Source: Bacteroidales bacterium UBA3824 (GTDB lineage: Bacteria; Bacteroidota; Bacteroidia; Bacteroidales; UBA3824). Taken from it: a stretch of 59,703 nucleotides of DNA. Positions 17,536-25,973 of the stretch are shown one piece after another. A program made the translations under genes and the position numbers. The stretch lies in the NCBI GenBank assembly GCA_002393195.1, contig DGIK01000060.1:1-59703 (forward strand), written 5' to 3'. Position 1 is the stretch's first letter, and each line of letters begins with the position of its first letter. A model generated the notes under the pieces. The model was not told the DNA's origin and made no database searches. It saw nothing but the letters and a program-made list of their open reading frames with translations.

Positions 17536-18389
17536 TTGCTTTGGTTATTTTTGTCCAAAAACATATTGATGTCCAATGGGATGCGCAGTTGCTCGTCGAT
17601 GGCACATTCCATTATTCCGTTGAAAATTTCGAGTTGTTCGGGTTTTGCGTGGTCGCTGTTGCCGATTACGCAAATCGGTGTCGCGCCGCTCTGTCCGCCC
17701 GTGTCTTTCCACACTTGACGCGCAAATGACGCCGCCCAATCGCCCGCAAAGTTGTAATACACAACTCCAATCTTGCTGACAGCGAGCTGCTGCTTGATGT
17801 ATGTATTGTAATCCACCTCGCTCGACATGCTGATGCTGAGTTTGGTGACTTTTCGGATGTCGCCGAGCATTGTGCAGATGTCGTTTGCGGTGTCGTTGTC
17901 GAGGTCGTTGTATAGGAAAAAAATGTCGGATGCCACAGTCTCCTGTACCGCCGACTGCTTGACAGTCATTATATTGCGTATGTCTTCTACGAATACAATT
18001 GGCGACGGTCTGTCGGAATAGATGATGTTTTCCTCGATGTCGCGGCGGATTACGTTGATGTATTTGCTGCGGTTTTCGCGGCCCCGTGGATTCCAGACGA
18101 ACATCTTGAAACGGTCGGAGCAAAGATTTTTGGCGGCGTGGTATTGCGTCCCTGCCAACGAGCTGTCGGTGCCTTCCTCGAAAATGTCGGTTTTGCCGAG
18201 TAGGTGGACGCTGCAATCGGTCTGCTGCATCGCGTCCAATAGCTCCTTAGACGGTACATCGCGCCCATCAACAATTTCCATACCAGCACGATGGAGTATC
18301 ACACGGAGTTCTTCGCGTGTGTCTTCCATATCTGCCGAACTGTCTGCAAAAAAGACTTTTATACTTTGGTTGTACAGGTTGATGAACAT
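17532..18389 (-). CDS. TIR-like tandem-domain protein, first gene of the STAND operon
   Basis: 285 residues, cytoplasmic. Residues about 8-105 follow the TIR/DUF4062-like fold: first strand KVFFADSSAD, helix MEDTREELRVILHRAGMEI, then a DCSVHLLG strand and a FKMFVWNP strand. A second, more diverged copy of the same fold starts at about 150 (DIFFLYNDLDND ... SKIGVVYYN ... PICVIGN). The Glu used by NAD-cleaving TIR enzymes is not evident in the helix after SSLAGTQYHAAK, so it may be a binding rather than catalytic domain. It overlaps the STAND gene by four bases and has a strong promoter, so it is expressed with the NTPase. TIR-plus-STAND pairs are typical of conflict systems. Confidence 0.65.
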   Translation of the reverse strand: MFINLYNQSIKVFFADSSADMEDTREELRVILHRAGMEIVDGRDVPSKELLDAMQQTDCSVHLLGKTDIFEEGTDSSLAGTQYHAAKNLCSDRFKMFVWNPRGRENRSKYINVIRRDIEENIIYSDRPSPIVFVEDIRNIMTVKQSAVQETVASDIFFLYNDLDNDTANDICTMLGDIRKVTKLSISMSSEVDYNTYIKQQLAVSKIGVVYYNFAGDWAASFARQVWKDTGGQSGATPICVIGNSDHAKPEQLEIFNGIMECAIDEQLRIPLDINMFLDKNNQSK

Positions 18390-18427
18390 AATTCAATTAA
18401 TTATCTGAAACAGACCAATAATTTTGC

Positions 18428-18458
18428 CAAAATTACAAATAAATAGCGATGTCACAAA
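18428..18458 (-). promoter_or_regulatory. Promoter of the TIR-STAND operon
   Basis: Minus strand: TTTG (18455-18458), 19 nt, TAATTTTG (18428-18435). The predicted transcription start is about 32 bp before the ATG at 18389. It lies just 8 bp past the stop of the GH2 gene, so the operon is independently transcribed. Confidence 0.8.
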
Positions 18459-18465
18459 AGTTTTT

Positions 18466-20934
18466 TTATTTTGTATAAATCTCCACTTCTGTGCCTTCAA
18501 GCCCGTCGGCGGACGCTCTCACCACTACCCTACCCGACTTTCCCTTGATGGAACGCACGATACAAAGGCACTTGCCGTTGAAGGCGGAATGTTGGTTGAC
18601 ACCCTGGAATTTTTCGTGGCAACATTGGTCGCCATTGTCGAGCGCAACAATCTCCGCCGGACCCTCAACCGTGAACTTAATCATATTGTTTGCATCAGGC
18701 ACTCTAACTCCATTTGCATCAACAACATCCACAGTTATAAAACTTAAATCCTGACCGTCTGCCATGAGCGAATAACGGTCGGCGGTCGAGGCAAGTCGGG
18801 AAGGTGTTCCGGCAGTCCTTACAACGTCCGAAATCTCAATGTCGTCCACAGAATGACCTACCGCCCTGAGTTCGCCGGGCTTGAATGGAACTTTCCACAT
18901 AAGGTGCAAGTCGCCCTGTTTAAGTTCTTGTTTGCCAAGAGATTCATTGTTTAAGGAAAGTTCCACGTCCTTCATATTTGTATAGGCGATGACATCCACC
19001 GTATCGCCCTCCGCCCAATTCCAATGCGGCAGAATGTGCAGCACGAGGTCGTCCGTCCACAACGATTTATACAAGTAATAAACATCTTTCGGGAAGCCTG
19101 CGAGGTCAATGATTCCAAAATACGAACTCCTTGCAGGCCAACCGTATGGCGTGGGTTCGCCGAGGTAGTCGAAGCCCGTCCAAACAAAAATGCCCGAAAC
19201 CCAAGGGTATTTCATATATTCTTTGAGCGTGGTTTCGTGTGTGGAGCCCCACGGAGCGCGTACATTGTCGTAGGCGGAACATTTGTGATGCTCGGTCTCA
19301 AATGGAATGTCCCAACGCGCTGGCCACAAGTACTGCGTGTCGGCGGGCGCGATGTAATTGCCGCGAGTCTGCAACGCCGAAGTAGATTCTGTAATGACGA
19401 GCGGCATTCCCGGAAACTTTTTCTTGAACGCCTCGCCCCAATTGTATTCGTGATAATTGAAGCCGATGATGTCGAGCGAATTTGACTTGAAAAGCAAATT
19501 GTGAGGCTCAGTCTCATTGTTGCCAGTGAGGACGGGACGAGTTGAATCTATACTTTTAACAACATCAACTAATTTCTTACACAACAACGAGTTGATATGC
19601 ATTTCAGAAGTCTTGTTGTCATCCTTATTGGAGAGTTGCGCGGCAAAATTGAACATCAGGTTTGCCTTCTCGATGCTGAGGGTGTCGGTATTGATGTCGG
19701 GCCATTGTTCGAGGATTTCGTTGCCGATGCTCCACATAATCACCGACGGGTGATTGCGGTCGCGCTTGATGAAGTCGATGAGGTCGCGCTCGTGCCATTC
19801 GGCAAAATATTTGGCGTAATCGTTGGGCGACTTCTTACGCGCCCACATATCAAACGCCTCGTCCATTACGATAAAACCCATTGAATCACAGAGATTTAAC
19901 AATTCAGGCGCGGGTGGATTGTGGGACGTGCGGATTGCATTGCAACCCATCTCGCGAAGGATTTCCAACTGTCGTTGCAACGCCCTGTGATTGACCGCCG
20001 CACCTAACGCGCCGAGGTCGTGGTGCATACATACACCGTTGATTTTCATTGGGTTGCCATTGAGAGAAAAGCCCTCGTCGGCGTCAAATTCAAAATAACG
20101 TATGCCAAAGGTCGTCGCGTATTCGTCAACTACTTTTCCGTCATTTGTTGCCGTGAAAACCGCCTTATAAACCTGCGGCGATTGTGGCGACCAAAGTTTG
20201 GGATTGTTGACCGTAATGCCATCAAATGTCTTCAAAACTCCCGCCGGAACATTGTCCTGAACAGTTGCAACGGTGTCGCCTCCGGGCGCAAGTATATTAA
20301 CCCTTACATTACAATTGGCATCGCCCGTCAATTGCAATGCTACGTTCAACTTGGCAGATTCAGCGGTGATATTATTGGTTGTAACAAAAACTTCTGGCTC
20401 TGCAAAATGCACTGAATTAAGGACTTTGAGCCTCACACTTCTATAGATACCTGAACCCGAATACCAACGCGAATTTGGTTGGTCGGTGTTATCTACCGTT
20501 ACCGCCAAAACATTGTCGCCGCTCTTATTGAGGAGGTCGGTGATGTCGTATTCAAAACCGATGTAGCCATTGGGACGGAAGCCCGCCTTCTTGCCGTTGA
20601 CATACACCGTGCTCTGCCAATAAACGCCGTCAAAACATACATAAACACGTTTGCCGCCGCTCAAATCTGGCGTCTCAAAATGTTTGCGATACACGCCATA
20701 TCCGCCGGGCAACGCACCTCCGCCCGGTGTAGCGGGGTTTTTGTCGCTAAAATCGCCCTCGATGCTCCAATCGTGAGGCAAATTGAGCACACGCCATTCC
20801 TTGTCGTCGAAATCGGGCGCAACGGCGGTAGAATCAGCGTCCAACGAAAAACGCCATCCTTCATTGAAGGGCTCTTGCTTGGCGCAGGACGCCATCAACG
20901 CTATTATAGGGATTAAAAGTAATGTCTTTTTCAT
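18466..20934 (-). CDS. Exported GH2 glycoside hydrolase lipoprotein, beta-galactosidase-like
   Basis: 822 residues with signal peptide and lipobox LMASC (Cys17). Domain order is that of GH2: jelly-roll sugar-binding domain (FNEGWRFSLD, LPHDWSIEGDF), immunoglobulin-like domain, TIM barrel and C-terminal beta domains. The acid/base Glu lies in WSIGNE (about residue 404) and the nucleophile Glu in ITESTSA (about 511). It should cleave terminal beta-galactosides (or a related beta-hexoside such as glucuronide or mannoside) from dietary polysaccharides at the cell envelope. No SusC/SusD or transporter genes flank it, so it is an orphan enzyme with its own promoter. Exact substrate cannot be read from the sequence. 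Confidence 0.93.
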   Translation of the reverse strand: MKKTLLLIPIIALMASCAKQEPFNEGWRFSLDADSTAVAPDFDDKEWRVLNLPHDWSIEGDFSDKNPATPGGGALPGGYGVYRKHFETPDLSGGKRVYVCFDGVYWQSTVYVNGKKAGFRPNGYIGFEYDITDLLNKSGDNVLAVTVDNTDQPNSRWYSGSGIYRSVRLKVLNSVHFAEPEVFVTTNNITAESAKLNVALQLTGDANCNVRVNILAPGGDTVATVQDNVPAGVLKTFDGITVNNPKLWSPQSPQVYKAVFTATNDGKVVDEYATTFGIRYFEFDADEGFSLNGNPMKINGVCMHHDLGALGAAVNHRALQRQLEILREMGCNAIRTSHNPPAPELLNLCDSMGFIVMDEAFDMWARKKSPNDYAKYFAEWHERDLIDFIKRDRNHPSVIMWSIGNEILEQWPDINTDTLSIEKANLMFNFAAQLSNKDDNKTSEMHINSLLCKKLVDVVKSIDSTRPVLTGNNETEPHNLLFKSNSLDIIGFNYHEYNWGEAFKKKFPGMPLVITESTSALQTRGNYIAPADTQYLWPARWDIPFETEHHKCSAYDNVRAPWGSTHETTLKEYMKYPWVSGIFVWTGFDYLGEPTPYGWPARSSYFGIIDLAGFPKDVYYLYKSLWTDDLVLHILPHWNWAEGDTVDVIAYTNMKDVELSLNNESLGKQELKQGDLHLMWKVPFKPGELRAVGHSVDDIEISDVVRTAGTPSRLASTADRYSLMADGQDLSFITVDVVDANGVRVPDANNMIKFTVEGPAEIVALDNGDQCCHEKFQGVNQHSAFNGKCLCIVRSIKGKSGRVVVRASADGLEGTEVEIYTK

Positions 20935-20960
20935 ATTGCTGTCAATATTTTTATCCGAAA

Positions 20961-20992
20961 CAAAGTTACACTATTGGCAGCAATTAAGCAAA
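20961..20992 (-). promoter_or_regulatory. Promoter of the GH2 gene
   Basis: Minus strand: TTTG (20989-20992), 20 nt, TAACTTTG (20961-20968), about 20 bp leader to ATG 20934. Confidence 0.8.
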
Positions 20993-21032
20993 AAAAATTA
21001 TACATAAAATCCAATTTTAACACACATATATA

Positions 21033-21150
21033 GATAGGTAGCCCTCACGGACTACCCTTTGCGATAACGCGCCTTTGGCGCTACGATACAAATCATAGCA
21101 CCAAAGGTGCGACACCACCAAGGATAGTCCGTAAGGGCTATCTACCTATC
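21033..21150. repeat. 118-bp imperfect palindromic repeat (MITE- or REP-like)
   Basis: Outer arms 21033-21060 and 21119-21150 are inverted copies that share GATAGGTAG and, after a four-base gap, CCCT(C/T)ACGGACTA(C/T)CCTT. Inner arms 21071-21087 and about 21092-21110 are also inverted copies, sharing GC(G/A)CCTTTGG(C/T)GCTA. Most differences between arms are transitions that keep G-T pairing. It sits between the ends of the GH2 promoter region and the DUF2723 gene and contains no reading frame. It may terminate DUF2723 transcription or be a dispersed non-autonomous element. Confidence 0.75.
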
Positions 21151-21219
21151 ATTAAATAACATTCCAATAATTGTTCACCCATCGCGGACGCCCAATTATG
21201 CATTATGAATTATGCATTG

Positions 21220-24200
21220 TTACTGCATCAACCCTGCATACTTCGTGTAAATATTTGCGACACGTTCAGCCTCGTCGTCGGCGCCGTTGTCGAGGAGTTG
21301 CTGTGCGATGTAGCCAATTATCGAAATGCCCATACTCATCTCACGTTGCTCATAATATCCGTCGCGGCGGAGACCATCGAGCCAAGAGAGTATTTGGTCA
21401 TATTCGTCAGCCATTTGCGTGCAGACGGCGTTTGCCTCGTCATTGAGACCCGCCGAATACATCGCATTGATGACTGGAAGCATCGTGTAGTCATACGAAA
21501 CCTTATCAGAAGGCATCAGGGCAAGGCATTTTTTGAGGACAGCCTGAGCCTTGTCCTTGTCACCCTCGGCAACAAGACGCTCGGCAAGTCGAGACATCAT
21601 ACCGCGAATGTCCATAATGCTTATCTGACGACGGTTGTTTTCCTCGATGATGACATCGGGCTCTTCCATGCGACCCCACTTAAACTTGTTCATCATATTG
21701 TCGTACATCAACTTAGTGTCGATTTCGCCGGTCTCGTGAGCCTCGGGCTTCACCTCGTAAGGCACAATGCGATACGCAAAACCTTCGAGCCTCATATACT
21801 TATCGAGGCTGATGTAGTCGTTTGGACTGCCACTCGCCGCAAAATACACCGGACGCTCCCAATTGTTAGCCGCCAAGATGTCCATAATAACGAGGTCGCT
21901 CTTAGTGAAATAATTTTTTGGAATGTCCCAATGCAACTCACTCAAAGCGCGTCCCTCGTTGCGGCTGTCCAACGTGCCACATTTCAGGCAGTTTTGCTTG
22001 TTGACGGGGATGGAGATTTTTTTGGACGGTATATAATTGTAACTATCGCCGTTGCTTAATGTAACCATATCGCCATCGTCGCCCGCCACGTTAAGTGCAA
22101 GATTGATAGGCGTGTACAACGAGCCAACCTTGTTCACAAGTGCGTCTGTGCGGGTTTTGATGTCGTTGATGCCGGCTGTGTTGCCCTCACCAAAGAACCT
22201 TTTTGCCAAATCGGGATTCGACAATTGGTTGATTAACTTTGTAAACAACACTATACTTACATTCTCGCTGCCACCCGAAACCTGTTTGAAATCGTCGGGG
22301 TATTTGGCGGCAAAATCCGTCGTGGAAATCAACTGCATAAAGTCGTTGTAAATGCCCGAATATTCCGGCATCAACGAAGCTTTATTGTAATTGAACTTTT
22401 CATTTAAGAAACGACCCTTTTGGTCGCTGCAAATCACGATGTTGCGCTTGTCCTGACGATACTTGGCATAATTGAGCATCATCGGCACCGGCGCGCTCTC
22501 ATACTTGCGCTCCTGAGTCTGTTTGATGTACCAATCGCAGCCCGCGAGAGAGAGGTTTACAACCCTGACATCGCGCCTGATGCCCTCCACCTCCTGACAG
22601 TACCACAAGGGGAAGGTGTCATTGTCGCCGAAAGTGAACAAAATCGCATTCGGGGCGCATGATTCCAAGTAGTTGGCGGCAAAATCGCGGCACGTGTAAC
22701 GTCCCGACCTATCGTGGTCGTCCCAATTCTGAGAAGCCATTTGGATTGGCACAAGCACCGCCAAACACGAAATCGCACCCGCCATCACAGGCGTGAGAAC
22801 CTTCTTGTTGCCACCGAGATTTTGCAGGAAGTCCCACAACGCAAGCACGCCCAATCCGCACCAAATACAGAACGCATAGAACGAACCAGCGTAGGCGTAG
22901 TCACGCTCACGGGGCTGATACGGAGTCTGATTGAGATACACCACAATCGCAACGCCCGTCATCAAGAAGAACATAAACACGACGAAACAATTGCGTCCAT
23001 CATAATTGCAACTGATGAAAATGCCCAGCAATCCCAACAGCAACGGCAACAGATAATACACATTGCGGCCGTGATTATTGGCGTAACGCTCAGGCAAATC
23101 AACTCCGTCCGCGCCTTTCAGCCTGTCAAACCAATCGAAACCCGTAATCCAATTGCCATTGATATAACTGCCCGCGCCATTCTGCACGTCGGTCTGTCGG
23201 CCTGAGAAATTCCACATAAAATAGCGGAAATACATGTGCCCCAACTGATACGTGAAGAAAAACCGCAGATTCTGTCCAAATGTCGGACGGTCGGTCGTAT
23301 TGTCAAGTCCGCCCCATTGCTTATAGACCTGGATATGATTGTCGTTTTGAGAATACATCCTCGGGAAGAAGCCCTGATTCTGATCGTCATACTTGTATTT
23401 TGGCGACGGCTTCTTGATTTTCAGGTACTTGCCATTGTCGGGGATATAAGTGTACTCGTCCTCGCTGCCAACCACGTCAGCCGTGAAATAAGGCCCGTAA
23501 AACAGCGGATTGTCGCCATACTGTTCGCGGTTGAGGTAACTCAAAAGGCTGAAACCGTCGCTCGGTTGGTTTTCATTGATGGGCGGATTGCTAAACGAGC
23601 GGATTACCGTCATTGCAAACGACATATAGCCCAACATTATCATAAACACCGCCAAAGCAATGGTATTTGCCAAAACCTTGCCGTGCTTAAACGACCACCA
23701 CGCCCAATATCCGAGGCCACCCATCAGCAACAATACAAAGGTGATGATGCCCGAATAATAAGGCAGACCGAGAGTATTGACGAAAAACAAATCGAAATAT
23801 GCTCCGATATTAACGGTCTGAGGTATAATGAAATACAACACTACCGCCAATATCACCACCGACAACGCCAAAGCCAACAGAACGCCCTTGGTATTTTGGC
23901 TGTCATACTTTCTATAATAATAGACAAGCACAATTGCGGGTATCACGAGCAAGTTGAGCAAGTGAACGCCGATGCTCAGACCCATCAAATAAGCGATGAG
24001 GATAAGCCAACGGTTGGCATACGGCTCGTCGGCGTGCTCCTCCCAACGAAGAATCAGCCAAAATACAACAGCCGTAAAGAGGCTACTCATACTATAAACC
24101 TCCGCCTCCACAGCCGAAAACCACGCCGTGTCGCAGAATGTATAAATCAAGCCGCCCACAACGCCGCTCGCAATGATGCCAATAGTCTCGCCGGCATTGT

Positions 24201-24552
24201 AAGACGACCTGCGCTCGCCATTATAATACCTGCGCTCCACAATCCTGCGGGCGATGTGCGTGATGCTCCAAAAGAGGAACAACGACGTAAAGGCGGCTGC
24301 AAGCACTGCCGTACAGTTCATCATCAACGCCATACTTGCGTCGTCGGGCGCGAGCAACGCCGCCACCCTACCAATAATCATCCACAGGGGTGCTCCCGGG
24401 GGGTGTCCAACCTCCAACTTGACTGCCGTAGCAATAAATTCGCCGCAGTCCCACCAACTTGCGGTAGGCTCCACGGTCAAGAGGTAACAGACAAGGGCAA
24501 CAGCAAACGTGCCCCATCCCGCAACCCGATCATAAAACTTGAATTTGTCCAT
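21220..24552 (-). CDS. DUF2723-family multi-pass membrane protein
   Basis: 1110 residues. The N-terminus has the family signature YLLTVEPTASWWDCGEF and LEVGHPPGAPLW, followed by about 12-14 hydrophobic helices up to about residue 620, and then a soluble helical region ending in TPR-like segments (about 960-1110). The fold is that of GT-C glycosyltransferases; a eukaryotic relative, TMEM260, transfers O-linked mannose. A lipid-linked-sugar-dependent protein glycosyltransferase role in the inner membrane is therefore plausible but unproven. It has its own promoter, divergent from tRNA-Gln. Confidence 0.85.
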   Translation of the reverse strand: MDKFKFYDRVAGWGTFAVALVCYLLTVEPTASWWDCGEFIATAVKLEVGHPPGAPLWMIIGRVAALLAPDDASMALMMNCTAVLAAAFTSLFLFWSITHIARRIVERRYYNGERRSSYNAGETIGIIASGVVGGLIYTFCDTAWFSAVEAEVYSMSSLFTAVVFWLILRWEEHADEPYANRWLILIAYLMGLSIGVHLLNLLVIPAIVLVYYYRKYDSQNTKGVLLALALSVVILAVVLYFIIPQTVNIGAYFDLFFVNTLGLPYYSGIITFVLLLMGGLGYWAWWSFKHGKVLANTIALAVFMIMLGYMSFAMTVIRSFSNPPINENQPSDGFSLLSYLNREQYGDNPLFYGPYFTADVVGSEDEYTYIPDNGKYLKIKKPSPKYKYDDQNQGFFPRMYSQNDNHIQVYKQWGGLDNTTDRPTFGQNLRFFFTYQLGHMYFRYFMWNFSGRQTDVQNGAGSYINGNWITGFDWFDRLKGADGVDLPERYANNHGRNVYYLLPLLLGLLGIFISCNYDGRNCFVVFMFFLMTGVAIVVYLNQTPYQPRERDYAYAGSFYAFCIWCGLGVLALWDFLQNLGGNKKVLTPVMAGAISCLAVLVPIQMASQNWDDHDRSGRYTCRDFAANYLESCAPNAILFTFGDNDTFPLWYCQEVEGIRRDVRVVNLSLAGCDWYIKQTQERKYESAPVPMMLNYAKYRQDKRNIVICSDQKGRFLNEKFNYNKASLMPEYSGIYNDFMQLISTTDFAAKYPDDFKQVSGGSENVSIVLFTKLINQLSNPDLAKRFFGEGNTAGINDIKTRTDALVNKVGSLYTPINLALNVAGDDGDMVTLSNGDSYNYIPSKKISIPVNKQNCLKCGTLDSRNEGRALSELHWDIPKNYFTKSDLVIMDILAANNWERPVYFAASGSPNDYISLDKYMRLEGFAYRIVPYEVKPEAHETGEIDTKLMYDNMMNKFKWGRMEEPDVIIEENNRRQISIMDIRGMMSRLAERLVAEGDKDKAQAVLKKCLALMPSDKVSYDYTMLPVINAMYSAGLNDEANAVCTQMADEYDQILSWLDGLRRDGYYEQREMSMGISIIGYIAQQLLDNGADDEAERVANIYTKYAGLMQ

Positions 24553-24582
24553 TTAATAATGCGTTTTTATCTTTTCAGACGG

Positions 24583-24614
24583 CAAAATTAACAAGAATGA
24601 CGCAAAACGGCAAA
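24583..24614 (-). promoter_or_regulatory. Promoter of the DUF2723 gene
   Basis: Minus strand: TTTG (24611-24614), 20 nt, TAATTTTG (24583-24590), about 30 bp before ATG 24552. Confidence 0.75.
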
Positions 24615-24630
24615 AAAAACATCAAAAAAA

Positions 24631-24662
24631 TTTGGTAGATTCAAAAAACATCTCTACCTTTG
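24631..24662 (+). promoter_or_regulatory. Promoter of tRNA-Gln
   Basis: TTTG (24631-24634), 20 nt, TACCTTTG (24655-24662), 25 bp before the mature tRNA. Confidence 0.8.
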
Positions 24663-24687
24663 CACCGCAAACAGCAAAAAATGGTAC

Positions 24688-24758
24688 AGACCTATGGTGC
24701 AATGGTAGCACAGCAGATTTTGGTTCTGTTAGTTGAGGTTCGAATCCTCATAGGTCTA
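24688..24758 (+). tRNA. tRNA-Gln (anticodon TTG)
   Basis: A complete cloverleaf of 71 nt: acceptor AGACCTA/TAGGTCT, D-arm with GCAATGGTAGC, anticodon stem GCAGA/TCTGT around loop TTTTGGT (anticodon TTG) and T-arm GAGG-TTCGAAT-CCTC. The CCA end is not encoded. It reads CAA (and CAG by wobble). The cognate synthetase gene glnS is in the same window at 47746. Confidence 0.95.
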
Positions 24759-24759
24759 C

Positions 24760-24797
24760 AAGCCCCGAAGCGATAAGTTCCGGGGCTTTATTTTTTT
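24760..24797 (+). terminator. Terminator of tRNA-Gln
   Basis: AAGCCCCG/CGGGGCTT stem of eight pairs, loop of about 13, then TTTA followed by seven T. Confidence 0.85.
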
Positions 24798-24853
24798 GAT
24801 TATCTTTTCCTACCACTGCCAAAAATATCAGAATGTGAGCCGGTACGATAGGT

Positions 24854-25150
24854 TTATAGCGAACGCATTTTTTTCTCAAAATCACCATACGATTTGTATG
24901 TAGTCATCTTTTCTGTACCATTTTGTACGTTTTCAATCATCTTCATAGTTTCTTCATTGAGACATTCGCCTGTTTCCGGGTCATATAGAACAGAATTGTG
25001 TTTCACAACCGACATCAACATCGTATACTGACGCGCACGCCACCATTCGTCAGTTTCCTTTTGAAACTGTTCCTTACGCTCCCTTGCCCTACGCCACCAA
25101 GCAAGGATTTCTTCGCGGGTTCGATGCGTATATGTAGTAATTTGTTCCAT
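24854..25150 (-). CDS. Small charged protein of unknown function
   Basis: 98 residues, rich in Arg, Glu, Lys and Trp (ILAWWRRARERKEQF), probably a helical hairpin; no signal peptide or membrane segment. I do not recognise a family. A good promoter lies upstream, and the gene is monocistronic. It opens a stretch of accessory genes between tRNA-Gln and tRNA-Leu. Confidence 0.65.
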   Translation of the reverse strand: MEQITTYTHRTREEILAWWRRARERKEQFQKETDEWWRARQYTMLMSVVKHNSVLYDPETGECLNEETMKMIENVQNGTEKMTTYKSYGDFEKKMRSL

Positions 25151-25178
25151 AATAACATATTAATGCGTTAATACTCAG

Positions 25179-25210
25179 CAAATATATCCACACTTTGTGA
25201 ATTATCCAAA
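25179..25210 (-). promoter_or_regulatory. Promoter of the 98-residue gene
   Basis: Minus strand: TTTG (25207-25210), 20 nt, TATATTTG (25179-25186). Confidence 0.75.
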
Positions 25211-25266
25211 TAATTTTTTTTCGTGAAAACTATAAAAAAACGGAAATCATCCCAATAAAAAGAAAT

Positions 25267-25950
25267 TTAGATTTCTCGTGTTTTACACATATTGTCCAAA
25301 ATATAATCTATCAAAACTTTTTTGTTGTATTCGTTAGACGCAGAATAACATATCGGACGAAGAATTTTTCGATGAATTTCATTCTCAATTCTCTTTTGAA
25401 TCGATTCCGTTTTGCGGTTCAAAAAGTCAGACAAAACATCATCAGGTTTGCCATTTACCCAATGGTTACCTTTCATTGCCACATCAGCCTGATTAATAAC
25501 GAACAATATTCTATTAGTATCAATGTTATGTAGAATTGTATTATTAAGCAATTTATATACGCCGCCCAAATCTCTGCCTGAACCATCGATTACTATAAGC
25601 ACAATATCAATAAGATAACTTTTTCCAACAACTCTGTCCTCAATTATTGTATCTATTTGTTCATTTAAATAAGAGCCTATTATCTGCATATTTATTTCAT
25701 CTTTCGTCGGCAAATCGCCAATCCCAGGTGTGTCCCAGAACCGTATATACTCATTTAAATAATAAGGCTTAAAATCTTGTGTTTCAGGATTAACACCCAC
25801 TCCAACTTTTGCAGAATCATTGCCAACAATGGCGTTAATGGTGCTTGATTTGCCAGCACCAGTAACGCCAACAAGCATAATATCAAGCGGACGAACACTT
25901 AGTTTCGTCCGTAACTCATTTAGTCTGTAATTTGATAGATTTTCGTTCAT
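25267..25950 (-). CDS. Era/septin-like GTPase, second of a pair
   Basis: 227 residues from ATG 25950; a TTG ten codons upstream would overlap the preceding gene. G1 is GVTGAGKSS, G3 is DTPG, and the G4 position reads NQAD instead of the usual NKxD. It is a TRAFAC-class P-loop GTPase of the YfjP/Era-like group that often occurs on prophages and islands. The layout NQADVAMKGNHW matches NQADMAMKGRNW of its neighbour, so the two are paralogues. Unlike the neighbour it has no glycine-zipper tail. Base composition is visibly more AT-rich than in most of the window, suggesting transfer. Role unknown; a heterodimeric switch with the neighbour is inference. Confidence 0.82.
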   Translation of the reverse strand: MNENLSNYRLNELRTKLSVRPLDIMLVGVTGAGKSSTINAIVGNDSAKVGVGVNPETQDFKPYYLNEYIRFWDTPGIGDLPTKDEINMQIIGSYLNEQIDTIIEDRVVGKSYLIDIVLIVIDGSGRDLGGVYKLLNNTILHNIDTNRILFVINQADVAMKGNHWVNGKPDDVLSDFLNRKTESIQKRIENEIHRKILRPICYSASNEYNKKVLIDYILDNMCKTREI

Positions 25951-25973
25951 ACTTGTTCGTCCGCTTGATATTG

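Noticed and set aside
23236..24591. 451-codon plus-strand open frame opposite the DUF2723 gene
   Set aside because: Antisense to a well-supported membrane protein gene. The translation is rich in His, Arg and Gln, as expected from reverse reading of hydrophobic codons.
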